Of a stretch of 7,981 bases of DNA, positions 5,982-7,981 are shown in pieces. Made by a program: the position numbers and the translations under genes. The notes beneath the pieces were generated by a model. That model was not told the origin of the DNA. It saw only the letters and a program-made list of their open reading frames with translations, and ran no database searches. Positions within the stretch are counted from its first letter, which is position 1. Each line of letters opens with the position of its first letter. Source of the stretch: Cycloclasticus sp. (lineage in GTDB: Bacteria; Pseudomonadota; Gammaproteobacteria; Methylococcales; Cycloclasticaceae). Location: positions 1 through 7,981 of the forward strand of contig DUCA01000020.1 in assembly GCA_012960055.1 (NCBI GenBank). Direction: 5' to 3'.

Positions 5982-6674
5982 GGATGCGATTTTACCTGTC
6001 GTGGGTATATAAGTGGAATTTTGATTTCTTGTTGGCTTTTAAATGTAAGCGTTCTATTTGTCTATTTCGCTCTGCCGTGAGGGCGTTCATTTCTTTTTAC
6101 GACAAAAAGAAACGAACCAAAGAAAAGGTCGCCCAAATCTCACTTTAATCCCATAAATACGTTGCTTTTTTGGGTACCCCAGAACTCGCTACGCTCAGAC
6201 AACGTGCGCACTTATCCAAAAACAAAAATATTTATGGGCGTGAGATATAAGCGGACGGTTAGTCAAAAGCATAAATGCATTTGATTTTGACCTTATCCCC
6301 TCTTGCTCTCACTGAATAGTTAATGATTTTTGTAGGGCTTTGCGTTGTGGCTGTATGAGCCGCTCTTTGGTGAGTTCCACAACGGCTACAAAAATTATTA
6401 GCTATGAAGGAACCCTTCAGGGTGGGAGCAGTGAGCGGCATTTTTCTGGTTACTCTTTTGCTGCTGAAGGCAAAAGAGTCACTCGCCCTTTAGAGTGAAA
6501 CCTAAGCCCAATGCAATGCATTGCTACCCATACATAAAGCGAATGTATACTTGAATAAAACATGTAACTTCCTCAACTTAATGCTTATCATTAAATCAAT
6601 AGGCACTTATGTTGCCTGTAAATAATAAGCTATAAAAACCAAACAAGAATCTGGCTTGCACCACCCGGGAAACA
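5982..6674. other. 693-bp stretch without a convincing gene; contains a repeat-like block
   Basis: No frame here gives a protein with a credible start, ribosome site and recognisable domain. From about 6085 to 6479 there is a hairpin-bounded block, annotated separately. The flank 5982-6080 should hold the promoter of the Oxidored-like gene, but I see no clear -35/-10 pair. The flank 6540-6674 is AT-rich, has stops in the frame of the following ORF, and shows no good promoter. A 12-bp perfect palindrome GCAATGCATTGC lies at 6513-6524; its meaning is unknown. Confidence 0.6.
6085..6479. repeat. Hairpin-bounded intergenic block resembling a dispersed gammaproteobacterial repeat
   Basis: The left boundary is a hairpin: GTTCATTTCTTTTT (6085-6098) against AAAAAGAAACGAAC (6104-6117), 13 of 14 paired around ACGAC. 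The right boundary is another: ACTCTTTTGC (6452-6461) against GCAAAAGAGT (6470-6479), perfect, with an 8-base loop. Between them a plus-strand frame is open from 6081 to the TGA at 6282-6284 with no early start; it reads TKRNEPKKRSPKSHFNPINT and continues VPQNSLRSDNVRTYPK. Such peptides recur in my memory as spurious translations of intergenic repeats in gammaproteobacteria. Only one copy is in this window, so repetitiveness is inference. It contains no transposase, and no target-site duplication is evident. Confidence 0.45.
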
Positions 6675-6998
6675 TTGTCCCATGTTGTAAATCATGCAAT
6701 AAAACAGAGCGCAACGCAGATAAATCTTATGCCGATGGGGAAAGAACACAGACTCATCGTATGTGAACGGAATGATGAAAGTAATCTTTTCAAGTCTCGC
6801 AAGACTAAAATTGAAACAAGCATTATTAATGAGGACTATCTAAATCTAGATAAAAAAGAACACCATGCAATCCGAGTGATAGCAAACAGCCTATATAAAA
6901 AATATAAAAACCGAATCGGCGTAATCACTAGATTTGTACAAACAGTTGGACGAAGCATTCGCTGGGCACAAATAACAACGACTAACTCCATCGATTAA
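6675..6998 (+). CDS. Hypothetical protein of unknown function (possible gene fragment)
   Basis: This open frame of 107 residues starts at a TTG preceded by GGGA four bases upstream. In-frame ATGs exist only further in (6729 and 6735), without ribosome sites. I do not recognise the protein. It is hydrophilic, basic and probably soluble, with no signal peptide, membrane helix or cysteine cluster. Notable segments are INLMPMGKEHRLIVCERNDE (16-35), LFKSRKTKIE (38-47) and a probable helix rich in K/Y/R (about 61-80, EHHAIRVIANSLYKKYKNRI). The sequence is visibly more AT-rich than neighbouring genes. It sits next to the repeat-like block and converges on the thioredoxin-like gene, 13 bp from its stop. 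A stop lies in frame at 6633. It may be a truncated remnant of an acquired gene rather than a working one. Confidence 0.4.
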   Translation: MSHVVNHAIKQSATQINLMPMGKEHRLIVCERNDESNLFKSRKTKIETSIINEDYLNLDKKEHHAIRVIANSLYKKYKNRIGVITRFVQTVGRSIRWAQITTTNSID

Positions 6999-7011
6999 AT
7001 GGAGCGCCAAA

Positions 7012-7563
7012 CTACATCCACTTAATAGAACACCCCATACTAGCAACCTGCTCTGCTAGCCCCTTACCCGTCTTGGCCACAACAACCATCGCCTCAAGCA
7101 AGTCCCGCTTCATATCATCAGCACCCACATTCATCCCACTCTCATCCAAGCGCCCACGGTATTGCAGTTCCATGTTCTTGTCGTAACCAAAAAAATCCGG
7201 TGTGCAAATCGCACCATAGGCTTTGGCGACTTGTTGGGTTTCGTCTATTAAATAAGGAAAGTTATAAGCCTTTTCTTTGGCGACGAGTTGCATGTTCTCG
7301 AACGAGTCTTCGGGGTAGTCGTTTGGGTCATTCGACATAATGGCGACGACGCCTACGCCGTGTTTTTGCAGCTCTGCTGCATCCGAAACTAGACGTTGCT
7401 GAATAGCTTTTACGTAGGGGCAGTGATTACAAATAAACATCACCAACAAGCCGTTTTCGCCTGCACAGCCGTCTCGCGTCCATTGTTTTTCGTCTATGCC
7501 TTGTAGCGTAAAATCTGGCGCGGCTGAGCCAAAGTCACCAACGGGTGTGTGCATTAACGTCAT
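7012..7563 (-). CDS. Thioredoxin-fold protein, AhpC/TSA-related, with CNHC motif
   Basis: This 183-residue cytosolic protein has a thioredoxin/peroxiredoxin-type fold. The opening GSAAPDFTLQGIDEKQW (12-28) is the usual redoxin N-terminus. LLVMFICNHCPYVKAI (39-54) carries a Cys45-Asn-His-Cys48 redox pair, CTPDFF (120-125) supplies the cis-proline, and the tail SMGCSIKW is typical of this thioredoxin-family subgroup. A disulfide reductase or peroxide-related activity is likely, but the substrate is unknown. The frame is open further upstream, but I chose the ATG at 7563 because earlier codons overlap the end of ubiB, lack homology to the family, and would add 13 unlikely residues. The gap to the ubiB stop is 7 bp, so translation is probably coupled; GGAC lies within the ubiB end. 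A second ATG, three codons later, is also possible. Confidence 0.88.
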   Translation of the reverse strand: MTLMHTPVGDFGSAAPDFTLQGIDEKQWTRDGCAGENGLLVMFICNHCPYVKAIQQRLVSDAAELQKHGVGVVAIMSNDPNDYPEDSFENMQLVAKEKAYNFPYLIDETQQVAKAYGAICTPDFFGYDKNMELQYRGRLDESGMNVGADDMKRDLLEAMVVVAKTGKGLAEQVASMGCSIKWM

Positions 7564-7570
7564 AAATAAA

Positions 7571-7981
7571 CTAGTCCAGCGCGTTGAATAAAAACAACCC
7601 ACCTAAACCGCCCAAAACCCAAGTGGCGACGGGTGCATCACCCAACATGAGCGGTGAAAAACCATCTAAGCCCAAAATGATGGCGGCAGCTATCAACATG
7701 CTACCACCACAAATCGCTAAGATGCTTTTGCGGTGATTACGGGCCATTTGCTGTTTAATGTCTTCTAACTGTTTGGATTTCCAGTTGATTTCCAGCTCGC
7801 CATTGGCCGCATCGCTCAGAACTTTGTAGGCCATTTCTGGCAGTTCTGGTATCTTCTCAGCCATAATCGGCAAGTGTTCTTTTAACTTATTGAACGTGGC
7901 TTTAGGGCCAATGCGGTTTTTGTACCAATCTTCTAAATACGGTTTGGCTGTTTGCCATAAATCCAAATCGGGATAGAGTTG
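7571..7981 (-). CDS. ubiB: UbiB, ubiquinone biosynthesis ABC1/ADCK-like protein, C-terminal 136 residues (partial)
   Basis: The frame is open to the right edge and codes QLYPDLDLWQTAKPYLEDWY and onward, matching the C-terminal part of UbiB (normally about 540 residues). UbiB is an atypical kinase-like ATPase needed for aerobic ubiquinone synthesis, acting with the Ubi complex at the inner membrane. The catalytic kinase-like domain lies outside the window. Seen here are the amphipathic region IGPKATFNKLKEHLPIMAEK, a linker containing QLEDIKQQMARNHRK, and two closely spaced membrane helices (about KSILAICGGSMLIAAAIILG and VATWVLGGLGGLFLFNAL), which anchor UbiB. The codon at 7966-7964 is TTG for an internal leucine, not a start. 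The gene ends in TAG 7 bp before the thioredoxin-like ATG, suggesting one transcript. Upstream ubi genes (ubiE, ubiJ) would be expected beyond the edge. Confidence 0.93.
   Translation of the reverse strand, partial: QLYPDLDLWQTAKPYLEDWYKNRIGPKATFNKLKEHLPIMAEKIPELPEMAYKVLSDAANGELEINWKSKQLEDIKQQMARNHRKSILAICGGSMLIAAAIILGLDGFSPLMLGDAPVATWVLGGLGGLFLFNALD

Noticed and set aside
6259..6441. Minus-strand ORF of 60 residues inside the repeat-like block
   Set aside because: It has no ribosome site and no recognisable domain, and it overlaps the opposite open frame. It looks like a chance or repeat-derived translation.
6986..7004. CTCCAT/ATGGAG stem-loop between the convergent unknown ORF and the thioredoxin-like gene as a terminator
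   Set aside because: It has only six pairs and no U-run on either strand, and overlaps the stop of the plus-strand ORF; it may be chance.
7564..7602. Longer N-terminus for the thioredoxin-like protein
   Set aside because: It would overlap the ubiB end, and the extra 13 residues do not resemble the family; the ATG at 7563 fits better.

Overview
The window looks like chromosomal DNA of a gammaproteobacterium of moderate to low GC. The evidence is the UbiB C-terminus, a gammaproteobacterial-type transketolase and phosphoglycerate kinase, a small Oxidored-like protein, and a meta-cleavage type hydrolase beside a ring-hydroxylating dioxygenase beta subunit. Together these suggest a marine aromatic-degrading lineage, perhaps near Cycloclasticus. 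That placement is inference from gene content and remembered family sequences; no search was run.

Left part (1-2307) is an accessory, catabolism-flavoured block. A TetR-family regulator (244-852, minus) is followed 3 bp later by the start of an RND/MMPL-type exporter that leaves the window (1-240, minus). Divergent from them are a dioxygenase beta-subunit gene (1002-1424) and an alpha/beta hydrolase of the meta-cleavage-product type (1438-2307), which look co-transcribed. The divergent intergenic region holds a perfect 36-bp palindrome (877-912), probably the TetR operator. It covers the -35 box of a near-consensus tetR promoter whose predicted transcript starts at or next to the ATG. The beta subunit appears broken: family sequence runs to about residue 102, an out-of-frame stretch follows, and family sequence resumes at residue 115. 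No alpha subunit is in the window. The cluster looks like the remnant of a larger aromatic-degradation operon.

Middle part (2477-5981, all minus) is core carbon metabolism. A small cysteine-rich Oxidored-like protein is followed by transketolase (tkt) and, 36 bp further on, phosphoglycerate kinase (pgk). An inverted repeat lies directly upstream of tkt. The glyceraldehyde-3-phosphate dehydrogenase gene that often sits between tkt and pgk is absent, and pgk runs tail to tail into the hydrolase gene.

Right part (5982-7981) begins with about 690 bp without a convincing gene. It contains a hairpin-bounded block (about 6085-6479) that resembles dispersed intergenic repeats of gammaproteobacteria. 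Next is an AT-rich orphan ORF of unknown function (6675-6998, plus, TTG start). It converges on a minus-strand pair: the C-terminal part of ubiB (7571-7981, cut by the window edge) and a thioredoxin/AhpC-fold protein (7012-7563).

I see no tRNA, rRNA, CRISPR array, transposase or convincing new defence system. The most notable items are the scrambled dioxygenase beta subunit, the palindromic operator overlapping a probable leaderless promoter, the repeat-like block, and the unidentified ORF.
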